Source of the DNA: Torreya grandis
Taxonomy: Eukaryota; Streptophyta; Pinopsida; Cupressales; Taxaceae
Direction: 5' to 3'
DNA: 64,000 nucleotides
Assembly: GCA_037957365.1 (NCBI GenBank)
Contig: JARHVA010004254.1
Span: forward strand, 330,001-394,000
The notes under the pieces are model-generated. The model did no database searches. It was not told the DNA's origin and saw only the letters and a program-made list of their open reading frames with translations. Each line of letters starts with the position of its first letter. Position 1 is the stretch's first letter. Below are positions 35,231 through 47,112 of this stretch, in pieces. The position numbers and the translations under genes were made by a program.

Positions 35231-35660
35231 GAATCAAACAACATCTTTGACCTTTGATGTCTGATAACATATACAAATTATTACCTATTCTTTGAGCATC
35301 TATAACCAATAGATCTGAATATTTTCTCCTAATTTCATAACCTTTTATTACATAAAACTTTAGTGTGTGCCCCTAATCACACATTTGACTTACACTCAAA
35401 ATATTATGCTTATATAAAACATTTTCTATTTTATTTCTAACATTATCCTAACTTAGTGTACCTTTTTTGATAATTCTGGTAGTAGTATTATCTCTAAATT
35501 TCACTATGCCACTATTGATCTTCTTCAAGGTTATGAACTTACACTTGTCTCCTATCATGTGCCACAAACATCCATTGTCAATGAGCCATGGATTTTCTTC
35601 ATTTATTGCATGCAAAGTTGTCTGTACCAATATAGATTTTTTAGGTTGTTTCTTCTGCCA
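35231..35660 (-). pseudogene. aspartic protease of the copia element
   Basis: P-W-L-I-D-N-G-C-x-W-H-M-I-G-D-K-C-K-F is recognisable at 35520-35590. The usual catalytic D-S-G reads D-N-G and the usual S-R-H reads L-W-H, so the site is mutated as well as truncated by stops. Confidence 0.8.
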
Positions 35661-37600
35661 TGAACCTATCTAAAATTTCTTCTTGATGAATGGAGCCTTG
35701 AAACTATGGTCCTTATTGACTAAATCAAACATGCTTCTATATTATTGGGCTATGTTTCTAAAAAAATTATACTTGTAACATATTATGTCCTCTTCATTAA
35801 AGCTTGATAGAGAAGCAAAAGAGTTGTGGCTTTTGCTTGACTCTACATGAGTTTCCTTCTCCTTATTTTTGAAATTGTTAACCCTTTTTCAACATTCTAT
35901 TTTATTATGACCATATCCATTATAATAAAAATAGTAACCATAAAAATAGAAATTATTTTTGCATCTTTGACATGATTGCCTTTTGTAGCTCTGCTCCTTT
36001 CAGCCTTCTTTGTTTGATATGTCCTCTGTATTCTTAACTTCTTCCCTTTTTATTTTCTTATTTGTAAGAGATTCAACATAGCTCTTTCCTTTTTCTGTGT
36101 TAACCTTGTCTGTGACCTCCCCTTTCTCTTTTTTAAATTTGATACCTATCTTATCTGACATTGATCTTTGACTTTCTAATATCTTATTCAACATATTAGT
36201 GCTATTCTCAAATTTTAAATCATTGGTTGCTCTATCATTGATTGCTCTATCATTGATTGATTTATTTGTTTTCTCAAGATCTACTTTTAAAGAAGTAATT
36301 TCAATAACATAACTTTCACATTCTTCACTTACTTTTTGCAACTATGCCGTTAGATATTTTCATTCTTCTTGGCTTCTTAAAATTGTGCTTGTAGATATTA
36401 AATTATTTCCTTTGACTCCTTTTCATTTTTCTTGATCTGAAACTTTAATCTTTGATTCTTCTTCTCAAGAGATTTTAACTCTTCTAAGGCATAAACAAGT
36501 TCTCCTTCTAGATTCACTTTAGCTTCATCTTGTTCTTCTTCTTAATCATCTATACTTTTACTTACAAAGGCATCTTCATGTATGGCCATGAATAGTATAT
36601 CTTCTTCTTCTGAATCACTGACTCCACTATCTTTAGCTGAGCTAGGATCTTTAGAATACAAACTCTTCTTCTTGAATCCCTTATTGAATTTTCCTTTGAA
36701 ATTCTTCTTTTATGTAGACTTTCCTTCTTCATTGTCACCATTACCCTTATCTAGGCACTTAGCTGAAAAATGTCTAATATTTCTATAATTAAAACATATA
36801 AAAGATTATTTTATTTTATATTTACCTATGCTCTTTTTTATCTTACAAATGAATAGATCTCCATTGTCATCTTCATCATCGCTAGAACTGTCACTTTATT
36901 CTTAAATCTTAGCCTTCTCTTTCTTTGATGTCTTAAAAATAGCTTCTCTCTTTGAGGGTATCTCTTATTCAGTTTACATCTCATATGCCATAAGAATACC
37001 ATGTAGCTCATCCATCTTTAGCTTGGCTCAATTTTTCATCTCTTCAATTGCTAAAGCTTTTGCATCATATCTCAATGGTAGAGATCTCAAAACTTTTTGT
37101 ACCATAATTGATTCTTCTAACTTTTCTTCAAGACCTTGAATTTGATTAACTATTTGATCAACCCACAAAAGATAACTTGCTATATTTTCTTTCTCTTCCA
37201 TCTTCAAATTCTCAAACTATCTTTTGAAAGTCTGAATCTTAGCTTGTTGAACCTTTCCATCACCTTTATAAATATTCTCAAGTTTTACCCAAGTTATATG
37301 AGTAAATTTATATTACATAACTTTAACAAATTTTGATTCACATAAACCACATAAAATAACATTTAGACCTTTAACATTATTTTCACTTGCCTTCTTTTCC
37401 ACTAGAGTAGTTACAAGTGTTTGTGGCTCTTCATATTCTTCCACCACTGCTTGCCAAATGTCAAATATAAGGGCCATCAAATAGGTCCACATCCTTATGC
37501 TCCAAAAAATATAATTTTTCCCATCAAACAAAGGTGCCTTATTTGTATAAAAACCTTCATGTGATCCATCCATCATGCTTTCCCTGATCAACCTTTAAGA
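35661..37600 (-). pseudogene. gag of the copia element
   Basis: The start region near 37591 gives P-L-F-D-G-K-N-Y and W-S-I-R-M, then a UBN2-like capsid (L-C-G-L, Y-K-G-D-G-K-V, V-L-R-S-L-P-L-R-Y-D). A knuckle near 36745-36800 reads C-F-N-Y...H...C, with the second Cys changed to Tyr. A Lys/Glu coiled coil follows (36000-36540), and a second C-x2-C-like remnant lies near 35900-35980. Several frameshifts. Confidence 0.85.
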
Positions 37601-37620
37601 TTTAAAACTTTTTTAAAAAG

Positions 37621-37638
37621 GAACCTATTCTGATACTA
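37621..37638 (-). promoter_or_regulatory. primer-binding site of the copia element
   Basis: The minus strand reads TAGTATCAGAATAGGTTCC just inside the 5' LTR, a decayed form of the initiator-Met tRNA primer site (TGGTATCAGAGC...). Confidence 0.75.
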
Positions 37639-37640
37639 AT

Positions 37641-37775
37641 TGTTAAGCATGAAATATACTGAGAGGGGGGGTAAATCAGTATATTATATATCTTTTACTT
37701 AACTATATTTATTTTCTTTAACCACTTAATCACATAATCAATATATGCAATAAAACTAAAATAATAACTGCACCA

Positions 37776-37811
<36 letters not shown>

Positions 37812-38660
37812 AATTTTTACATGGAAACCCAAAGTGGGATAAACCACATAAAATAATCTCAAGTATATGAATGAGAAAAAAATTAAATTACAAAGTTTGC
37901 AAGCACTAACTTACAGGAGCACCAACCCCTTTATTGAGCACCAATTTAGCAACTATTTGTGAGCACCAACCCCTTACAAAGATCTGTGAGCACCAACCCA
38001 TAGGAGCACCAACCCCTCTTGTGTATAAAACACAACTATCTCTCAATGTTACTTACTCAACAAATTATAGAAGTCTACAATATCTCATACTTTTCTCTCC
38101 TCTTTTCTTATATAAAACAATTACAAAACTATCCACTCTCTTGCATATCACAAATGGCTTCTCAAGCCTTTATTTATAGATTTCTAAATGACCTTTGGCA
38201 TTCACCCTTTGTGACCCTTCAATCCTCATAGAAAATGGTGCCAAAATTTTATGACCCTTCGCATCCTTGCATTTGAAAAGTCACATGGTGACCCTTCACA
38301 ATAAAATGTGTCCTTTCCTCTTTTGTCTTTATCTTGATGACTTTTTGTATTCTTCAAAGTGTCCCTTCATGAAAAAATGTACCATACCCTCTTTTGTCTT
38401 CACATGATGACTCTTGGAATTCCTCAAGATGACTCTTCATGAGAAAATACGTCCCATTCCTCTTTTGTCTTTACCCCATGACTCTTTGAATTCTCCATGG
38501 GCCTTCTTTTAACTTATATGCAACCAAAAATATATTCATTAATATTAAATAAATATTAACACACATTAGCCAAGATATGAATATTAAAAACACCATTAAA
38601 TGCAATGGGGCCTTTATCACCAATAATAGACCTTTGACATCAATGACAATATTTCCAACA
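37641..38660 (-). repeat. 5' LTR of the copia element
   Basis: Starts tgttaagcatgaaat and ends atttccaaca. The TATA box on the minus strand is at 38166-38180 (CTATAAATAAAGGC). It shares the motif arrays of the other LTR; its GA run is 26 bases (37781-37806). Confidence 0.92.
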
Positions 38661-38999
38661 ATAATATGTATGTGCTAAATAAATTAAGAATTAACAGTTC
38701 AAACTTAGTTAAATCATGAAAATACATATGTATTTAAGGGGGTGTGGATGTAACATTGCTACAAGAATAAAATGATAGGGTAATAGTTTTAGAAATTGAA
38801 GTGGATGAAACTATTGTAGTAACTTGAATTATAGCTAGAACATACACTGTCACTATATATATGCCATAAGTTACAACCAATATAGTTATAGTAGTGAGTA
38901 TGAGAAGTGTAACATGTGTTGGCCCTATCTACATTTGCACTAGTGTATATCTTAGAGACTGAGTACCTTAAGGAGGTGCCAATGTTTCTGCTATTATTG
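38661..38999. other. short noncoding stretch right of the copia element
   Basis: Minus-strand reading is Thr/Ile/Val-rich and low in complexity, possibly the extreme C-terminal or 3' flank of giant frame 3. It contains a small palindrome 'aaatacatatgtattt' near 38719. Confidence 0.3.
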
Positions 39000-41900
39000 A
39001 AGTCAATTGCTTTATTGTCTCTTTTTATAAATATAATGCATGGTTAGCCTGGAAGTTGATATCAATAGTTTCAAAATCAAGCAAAGACCTTTTAACAACT
39101 ATGGGAGCTTGTCCATCAACTTGTTATGTGTGATTAATACAAATTTGACCTCTACATAAAGTGTTTTAGTTCCTATAATTTTGTCCCTATCAAAATTTAC
39201 CAGTTGCATAATTTCCTCATTGGTTTTATAAATTGTGCCTTCAATTTTAATTTGAAATTTGTCAGCTATAGCTTGAAGGAGATTCTCAAAAATGGTCTTT
39301 GGAAATAATTACCAAATATTAATTCTCACATCAACAACCCTCATATGTTTTAAAATGGATGCATCCTCTCTTTATTGACTTATGAATTATATCACTAAGG
39401 TCTGCATTTCTCGATGTTATCAAGTAAACTATCCCTCTTAATGGCCACATAATTTTGGGACCATGTAGCCTTCAGTGTTGTTATGAAGTTCAAGTGGGTG
39501 TATGCCTTATTCTTCATTTCTTAGTTGAGGAAATAAATTTTTCCATCCATTTCCCTTATTTTATTGAGTTATTTAATTATATCCCCCATTTAGGTTTAGA
39601 TGTAGTCTTAGCATAACTTATTAAATGAATGGTGTCATACAGCATTTTAGTTACCCCTTGCAAGTTATCTATTACCTCTTTAGGAGCCTAAATAGTGCTC
39701 CTCTCTTGTAAAATATAAATAGATTAGTCATAAATTTTGAACATTGATTTGATTACTCCTTTGGTAGCATCCACAAAAATGTAAGGATCCTCCATATATC
39801 TATCTAAGTCTAAAGGATTTAATTTTATTCTCTTTGTTAGAGAGAATATATCTTCTCTTTGTTCTAGCTTGACATGTTCTCCTTTTGAAACCATAATATT
39901 TATTTTAACCTTCATCAAGGTATTTATTTGTCTATCAAATCATAACTTAACTATTGGTTGATTAACAACTACTAGGTCTCACCTTCCCAATTCCTCTTAT
40001 TACATTTGTTTAATCCATGAAAGAATTCTCAATGAAACTTGTTGCTCTTCTTACTTTGTAACTATTAGAATACAATAAAGAGATTACCTTAGAGGATGCA
40101 TAGTTATGGGGTAAAATGTCCCTAATGCAAGGAAAGAAGGTATAGCCTTCTTCCATCCATTAACCTATTTTTATGTTGGTGTATCAGTGATGTATTTTGT
40201 CCTTCCAACTACCCTATGCACTAAAATTATAGGGGAATATTTCTAAGCATCTTGGCCAATGAGCAATCCCAATTATGTAGACAACCCTAGGGGTGTGGCT
40301 TGTGCCATAAAAATGGAGGTGGACACCATGCTCTAAAATTTTACTCCCATTGATGTCTCAAGGGAAGGGGGACTAGTTCCACTAAAGAATGAATTGTTAA
40401 TTAATATGATAAGTAGATTTTTCATGTAATGTATGACTAATGTATATGAACCCTAGTAGTAATAATAGTAGTAAGAGGACCCATAATAGAAAATTGGGAT
40501 ATAGTGGACAAAATTAGCACTATAACTACATGATGCATATTTGTTTGGCTTAAATAATGTATAAATTAATAGTATGTTCCACTCTAATTATAGCAGTAAT
40601 AATTGAGTAAGTTATTAAATAATGAGGGAATATTGCACTTACAATCTAAGAGGGTATAGTTGGGGTAAAGGTTGTTGCAATTATCACTATTTTATCCTAA
40701 GATGGAGAGTATGGGGGTGTAGTTGATGATGGTCTATGTATTGAGGCTTATATTTTTTACTCTGCATCCCATTATGCATCTCCTTCTTTATTTGACAATA
40801 GCTCAATGGCCATTGATCTAACATATCCTTAATCAACCTCCTCAGATTCACCTAATATCTCAATCCATCTAGGTGGAGTACTTTATTCAATTATTCATTC
40901 ATCCTTTTCATTTATTTTAGTTGTCTCATCAAATTAATATATTTCCTTAGTGTCTCTCTTGGAAACCCATTCTTCTTCAATTACCCATTTTTTATCTTCT
41001 TGTTTACTATCATAAATTTCAACAAGGCTTGATCTTTGTTTACCCTTCTTCTATCCTCCCTATCCCTAGGAAATTCTACATGTTTCCCTTCTACTTCTAT
41101 CTTTTAGGGTGAGATAAGAGGAATCTTGGGATTCCTTTTATAGGTAATTGGTGGTTTAGCAGTAGTAGGGGTTATCCCTATAGAAGGTGGAGTGGGAGAT
41201 GAAGGGATTGTAGTGGTGGTAGATGGTAATGAAATGGGGGGAGTAGTGGCCATCAAAAGAATTATGGGAGGTGAATATGGTCACCCAAGAGATTGGGGCA
41301 CTATCATTGGTTGTGTTTTCATAGTAGGGTGTGGACTAGGAGTAGAAAAAATATAAACATGAGACAATAAATTAAGAAGACTTACTTGTTGTGCTATAGT
41401 TAATGGAGGTAATTGTAACATAAAAATATCCCATCTATTATTGTAGGACTTGCAGGTCTCTCCACACTAGCTAGATGTTGAGGAAAAGAATCAACAACTG
41501 AATATGTAAGGGATCTTAGAATAGTCTTAAATATTCCTTCAACATCCACTTCCCAAATGGACCAGTTTATTCTTGTATGTCTATTTATGTGTGAGGAGGA
41601 GGTCCATGAATAGGTTTAGAAACCCATTGCTCTTTTTTAATAAATTCAATATCTCCTTTAGTAATTATGGGATCATATTGGATCTTCTGTGTTACAATCA
41701 TTGACATTTTTACCCTATGTGTCCTAATATCAACTTTGATGTCATCCTCTACATTAATTAATAGATTGTCATGACTTTAGGATTGGTGACCATAGTTAAT
41801 TTTCAATTTCCTCTTGTATCTCTTAATATGTTCCCTAAATTCTTTTTGGGGTCTCAATGCCTAAACAATGCCCATTTCAATCCATAATACATCCTTATTC

Positions 41901-42357
41901 TTCTAATAGACTAGAAGTGCTCCCACCTTATATATTTCATTTGAATAATTCTAATAGGGGTTGGGTAGATGGATGCTTGCATATTCCTTTATAACTCAAC
42001 ATCAACATTGTCAGCTAATTAAATAGTAATTTATTGCTTAGCCAATTTGTCATGCACAATTTAAGGTAAATAAAAAGGGTGTGCCTTAGTACCTTCTATC
42101 CTAATTATAGTGCACTCAAGATAAAACTAGTAATCATCCATTTTTTGAATAGTCTTCTTTATAAGATCTAATAGTTTGGACATGTTTCTCTCATATATGG
42201 CCTAGTATACCTATTGAGACCAACAACCCCCATCTTTATTTTTATTTTTTTAAAGGGGACCCTTGTAATTGTTTCCATAACCTATGTATTCTAGAATAAG
42301 TGTTAAAGATTGTTTGATCTTGAATTTTAAAGGTAGGTCAATTTTATAAAAAGACAT
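39000..42357 (-). pseudogene. giant reading frame relic 3 (unknown family), 5'-truncated
   Basis: The reading starts at an ATG at 42357 and runs to about 39000 with shifts and many TAA/TAG stops. At 42091-42126 it gives F-Y-L-E-C-T-I-I-R-I-E-G, followed by P-F-Y-L-P and K-Q-stop-I-T-I. Relic 4 has F-Y-P-D-Y-F-I-I-R-I-E-G, P-Y-R-L-P and a similar Q-stop-I pattern at 44936-45040, so the two are homologous. A Pro/Ser/Thr-rich linker lies at 41000-41300, and a charged helical part includes 39724-39918 (open for 64 codons). Only about 90 residues precede the shared motif, against about 330 in relic 4, so the N-terminus is missing, cut where the 159-bp repeats begin. Function unknown. Confidence 0.5.
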
Positions 42358-43950
42358 GAGTTTTGGTATATCTGATTATGATCATATGTTAGGGATTAAT
42401 GTTGTAAATAATTATCTTCAAGGTGATTAATTTCAGGTTCCATAGAAGAAGTCAGGGTTCCCAAGTAGTAAACCCTAAGGGTTTGAATTTAAACATTCAT
42501 GAGAAAATCTAGCAAGAAATTTTATACATGATCAAGCTTTAACTTAATTTCATGTACTTTTATAGATATAATGCTTTACACTTGTTCATTGGATTTGATC
42601 TAATGATGCATCAAGTTTGAAGTCTTTTAGAAAGGCATACAATTAATGATTTGGGCCCCAGTAAAGATCCAATAGTGATCACTTGATCAAAGGTTTTAAT
42701 CTAATGGTGCAAATTAAAGTTGAAGCTTTAAGATCTCTAAAGGGATTTACATGTGGAATTTAATTATTAGATCAATAAATTTCATTATCTTAAAGTTAAC
42801 AGGTTTTCTCCCATCATTTGACATTTATGAGGATGTATTTGATGTGATTGAACCCATCAAATTTAACCTAGACAATCCCTGAAGCCTTGAGAACTCTCAA
42901 GGGGTTTACACATGACATTCAATTATTGGATCAATAAATTCCATTATCTTAAATTCTACAAGTTTGATCCCATCATTTGACATTTGTGAGGATGTATTTG
43001 ACATGACTAAACCTGTCAAATTTAACGTAGACAATCCTCGAAGCCTTGAGAACTCCTGAGGGTTTTACACGTGGAATTCAATTATTAGATCAATAAATTC
43101 CATTGTCTTAAATTTTATAGGTTCACTCCCATAATTTGATGTTTGTGAAGACATATTTGACATGACTGAACCCATAAAATTTAACCTAGATAATTTTTAA
43201 ATTCTAAACAAAGAGGGTATTTCTCAAGAACCTTTTAAGAAATTCCTAGCTTTTTACGTAAGCAAACTTAGCATATAAAGACATCAGCCTAAGTCATTTT
43301 GTGTTTTTTAACATAAAATTCCAAATGTAGTCTTTAATCCTAAGTTTCATATAATCATGGAACTATTTAAAAGATACTCATCTTTCAAGATCTAACAATG
43401 ATCACTTTATCAAAGGTTTTAATCTAATGGATCTGATGGTGATCGCTTACTCACTGGATTTGATCCAATGGTGTGACAAGTTAAGGAATTTTCAAAGGCC
43501 TCATGATCTTGAAACATGGCACAATTAGTGAGCTTAAATATTAAAGGACCAATTAAATACAAGGACAAGGATTCAAATTTTCAAAGTAAAATAAAGAGGA
43601 CTTTTGAAAGTTAACGGCTAGCCTTCAACTAACATTTATGAAATTTATCACAAAAGGCATGAAACCCTACCACATAAGCTCCATGTAGGTATGGAAGATC
43701 AAAATGAAATATATCCTATGCTCAATAATTCAAAATACATAAGAATGAGGTCCCATCAAATTTAAGGCATGTATGAAATCAAGATCTAGATATTTTTGCC
43801 ATTAAAGCTAAAAAACCCTAAACCCTCTATAAATGACTTAAGTCAGTTCAATTGATCACATAGCAATCAAATTAAGTGTAACTAGAATTCAAATCAAGTG
43901 CCTTATTGAGAAATTTGTTTTCATCATCTATAATTTAGTGTTATCAATGG
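42358..43950. other. spacer between diverging giant-frame relics
   Basis: No credible frame. It holds a triplicated 159-bp unit (42722-43200) flanked by further related words: 'ttggatttgatctaatg' at about 42586 and 'ctggatttgatccaatg' at about 43457, and 'gatcaaaggttttaatctaatgg' near 42687 and 43409. It could be promoter or LTR sequence of the elements carrying the relics. Confidence 0.4.
42722..43200. repeat. 159-bp tandem repeat, three copies
   Basis: The word 'atcaataaat' recurs at 42771, 42930 and 43089, exactly 159 bp apart each time. Each unit has 'attatc/gtcttaaa', 'cccatcatttgacatt', 'gaggatgtatttga', 'catcaaatttaacctagacaatcc' and 'gaagccttgagaact'. Confidence 0.9.
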
Positions 43951-46900
43951 CAGTGGGTAGGCAATAAATGAAAATTGAATCAGAGATATATCTAACTTTA
44001 GATGGTGAAGGAAGGGTCTTTAGAGATAGAGAATTAGATTTTATAGCCTTGAATGTACATGGAATCGGGAATTGGTCTAAATTATTCTTCTTTATAGAGG
44101 AGTTAAAACTAATTTCCTAGGATGAAAAGAGGAATGCTATGGTGTACCAAAGATACAAAGACCTAGTATCAATTTAGCTGACAGGCCTTCACCATGGAGT
44201 TGCTAAACCAGAGGTAATGCATTACATCAACCTTCTTGTTGTTATTTTTTTTTACTATATAATAGATGGGTAATGGATTTTCATGAAGAGAATACCAATA
44301 AAATTTCATGTATTACTCCCATGGCCTTTGAGGCTTAATATAAGCTCCCTTTGCCGCATGTCGATCTCCCATCCTTGAGAGAATGGAAAAATTCCCAAAA
44401 CATGGATTCAATCTTCTCACCTTGGTTAATCCAAGGTTCCCATGTTTTTAGGTTCCCTAATGGTGAGATTCCTATTTCCTAATTTAGGGAGGGTGTTAGG
44501 GTAGTTATGACCTTATTGAATAGAGACTTTGGTGCCTCTTATACTACTTATTTAAGTAAGGTCTGGGTATCTTATGTCTATTACATGTTGAAGTGGGACT
44601 TAACCCCTCCCATTGGAGACCTAATAAGTTTTTTCTTGGCCAAATAAGTTACAACCATCAAGAGAAATACCTCCAAGTAATTCTTTATGATGTCTTACCT
44701 CTTGGATTCACTCCTAGCCTCTATTAATTTCCCTATCATCTAAAATTGGTCTCCTGATGGTAGAACTACCATTTTCCATCATTACTCCAAATTGAATATA
44801 TTCAAATACAAGAACCACATGTAATTCATATGTTATGGTATCTTCCCAGTAATTTTTGAGACAATTACTAGTATCCCTATGCCCAAGCTTCATCTTCTAA
44901 TCAAAATACAAGTGGAGACCATGGGGGATGTGTGGTTCTATCCAGATTACTTTATAATAAGGATAGAAGGAATCATGGTTCAACCATATAGATTGCCTAT
45001 ATATGTTACAAGTAAGATTACAGACCAATAAATTGCTTATCAAATCATCCAAGTAATGGATTGGATATGTAATAATAAGAAGGTTCAAGTTCATCCCTTT
45101 CCATTGGACATTGGCAAAATTGTAATCAAAGATTGGAAATAGTTAAAGATTATGGTGGTGCTTAGGAACTCTTTTGATTTCCAACTAGATGACCTTAAGA
45201 TGTGGGACCCCAATGATATATTTTCTAACCATATTCAAGATAAAAAGGTCCCAAAGACTGAGTACAAACATCAACCAAGTGTGGGAGATGGTATTTACGC
45301 AAAGGCAAAGAATTTTGAAGAAGTCTTGTCTAGGGTTAAAAATTACAACATCAAATTAGAACATAGGATGGTCAAGGATAATAATCCCTCAAGATAAATA
45401 TGGAAACTACATCCCTTGCATTATCACTTATTTCTAGGACCATCTAGGATTGCACATCAAGAGCCACCTATTGGAGGACAATCTTCTGAGCCCCAGTAGA
45501 CAGAATTGACAAAGTCACCCTAGGTTGGGCAACCTGAAGATGTAAAAGGAAAAGGTAAAGATGTGATTCAATATTACATCATAGATCATAGACTTGGTGA
45601 AGGTCCCCAAATTTAGGCATCCCCACCAAGGCCTTCTTCCCCACTAGAGGTTATTATCATGATTGCTTTGGAAACTAGAGAAATAATGAAAAGTGCCCTT
45701 ATTAACATCACAGCTAACTATGGTTCTAATAATGAAGAGGATCCATTTGAGGAAGCAAGCAAAGAATTAGTTCCATTGGATGGAGGAAAAAGATAGGCAA
45801 AATTGGCCTTAGTTCCTTTATTACCAATAAAGAGGCCTAGGTTAACTTTCACTTACCCTACTAGTGAAATTAACCTCTTCAGTGATGAGAATCCTATTTA
45901 TGGACCAACTGTTCCTGATTGGTTTGTTTATGGGAAATTGTAAAAAATCCCATCTCTTTCTCCTTCACTGGATTTAACTTGAGTTGACATGAATGTTTAG
46001 GATAATGACAAGCCTTGGATTTAGGATATTCTGAATAGACAAGTAGAGAGAAGGATATAGATCCTTCGCAACAAGGAAATATAAGGGATTAACACCCCAG
46101 GAGCCTTTGGGATTTCAAATTTAGAGATTCCTAAACAACCACAGGTAAAGGAGTCTGACCCTCAAGTCCATTTTAATACAAATACATCAACTCTTGAGAG
46201 AGTAGTGACCAAGAAGGTTATTATTGGTACCAAGGATTTCACCTTTCAAAAGGTGGAAACATTTATAGGTTTAACTCTTATTCCATAGTAGATAGTAGGG
46301 GGCATCCTATATTTCAAGAAGATGTAGCTAGTATGGTACTGGCCCAGTCAACAATGACCTTAGATATAGTTTAGGGAATGAAACAGAAGATTATAAACTT
46401 GGAGAAATAAAAACAAGATTTAGAAGCTTAGGTCCTCCTTTCAATTCCTGAGGATGTATTGTAAGTGTTGAATAAATATTTGATGGATACATTCAAGAAT
46501 TTGAGAAGCATCAAGTTTATATTGAGTGCTATAAACCATCAAACTGAGATGGCACAAGCCTTAATCACCCAATGGTAGGATTTTCAAGCTTAAATGGAGG
46601 AGCTCATCAAGGTACATAAGATAAAGCAAGCCTTGGACTGCAAGATTATCAAACTTAGACATCTAGACATCTTCATGGTAGTTTTGATGGATAAACAAGA
46701 GGATTTGATCACCTAGAGAAATGATGTCAACAACTTCATCAAGAGAGACACAGGCTTGGTAACCCAGATTGAGAAAATTTTGGGGAATATATTAGGTAAC
46801 CCTTCTCAAACCACTACTATAGGCATGATTAGTGATGAATATTTTAAGAAAAAGGTTGGTGTTCACATCCAAGGCATCAGAGACAATAAAGGTCACTCAG

Positions 46901-47112
46901 CTAAGGATAACCAAAATATCCTTGATATCATTATTTCTATAGGGAAGCAAATTGTAGAAGTATAATGTATCAAGGAACTTGTATCTTAAGTAGTTAATGA
47001 GTTTAACAAGTTGGTAGGTCAGAAAGAGGATTATTTAGTGAAGCTTGTAGTAGATTTTGAACTAATCAAAGAACAATACACCAGGGTGAAAGACTTCCTT
47101 GAATAAGGCTAA
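43951..47112 (+). pseudogene. giant reading frame relic 4 (unknown family), best preserved
   Basis: ATG at 43951 (M-A-V-G-R-Q) to TAA at 47110-47112, about 1,050 codons. From 44270 to about 46300 the frame is continuous for more than 650 codons, broken only by stops, and nearly all of those are TAA or TAG where Gln fits. The N-terminal 450 residues look globular (V-W-V-S-Y-V-Y-Y-M-L-K-W-D, F-I-I-R-I-E-G, W-D-P-N-D-I-F-S-N). The middle (45470-45900) has Pro-rich text, and the C-terminal 250 residues look like a coiled coil (R-D-T-G-L-V-T-Q-I-E-K-I-L-G). It frameshifts near 44215 and 46350. A TATA-bearing LTR-like region follows within 200 bp. Homologous to relic 3; no known domain recognised. 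No signal peptide or membrane segment is obvious. Confidence 0.6.

Larger units (their letters stand above)
31281..38660 (-). mobile_element. Ty1/copia retrotransposon, complete but inactive
   Basis: The 7,380-bp element has LTRs of 1,015 and 1,020 bp (TG..CA), flanked by ACAAT on the left and ATAAT on the right, a target duplication with one mismatch. A tRNA-iMet-type primer site adjoins the right LTR, so it reads on the minus strand. The order gag, protease, integrase, RT, RNase H is the copia order. LTRs differ by about 6% by eye, plus indels. Many stops and frameshifts inactivate it. The gag type (UBN2-like with a knuckle and a coiled coil) suggests a Tork- or SIRE-like lineage, not resolved here. 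Confidence 0.92.

Noticed and set aside
44214..44265. GT..AG-bounded T-rich segment in giant frame 4 as an intron
   Set aside because: At 52 bp it is shorter than usual plant introns, and removing it does not restore the frame; a frameshift is simpler.
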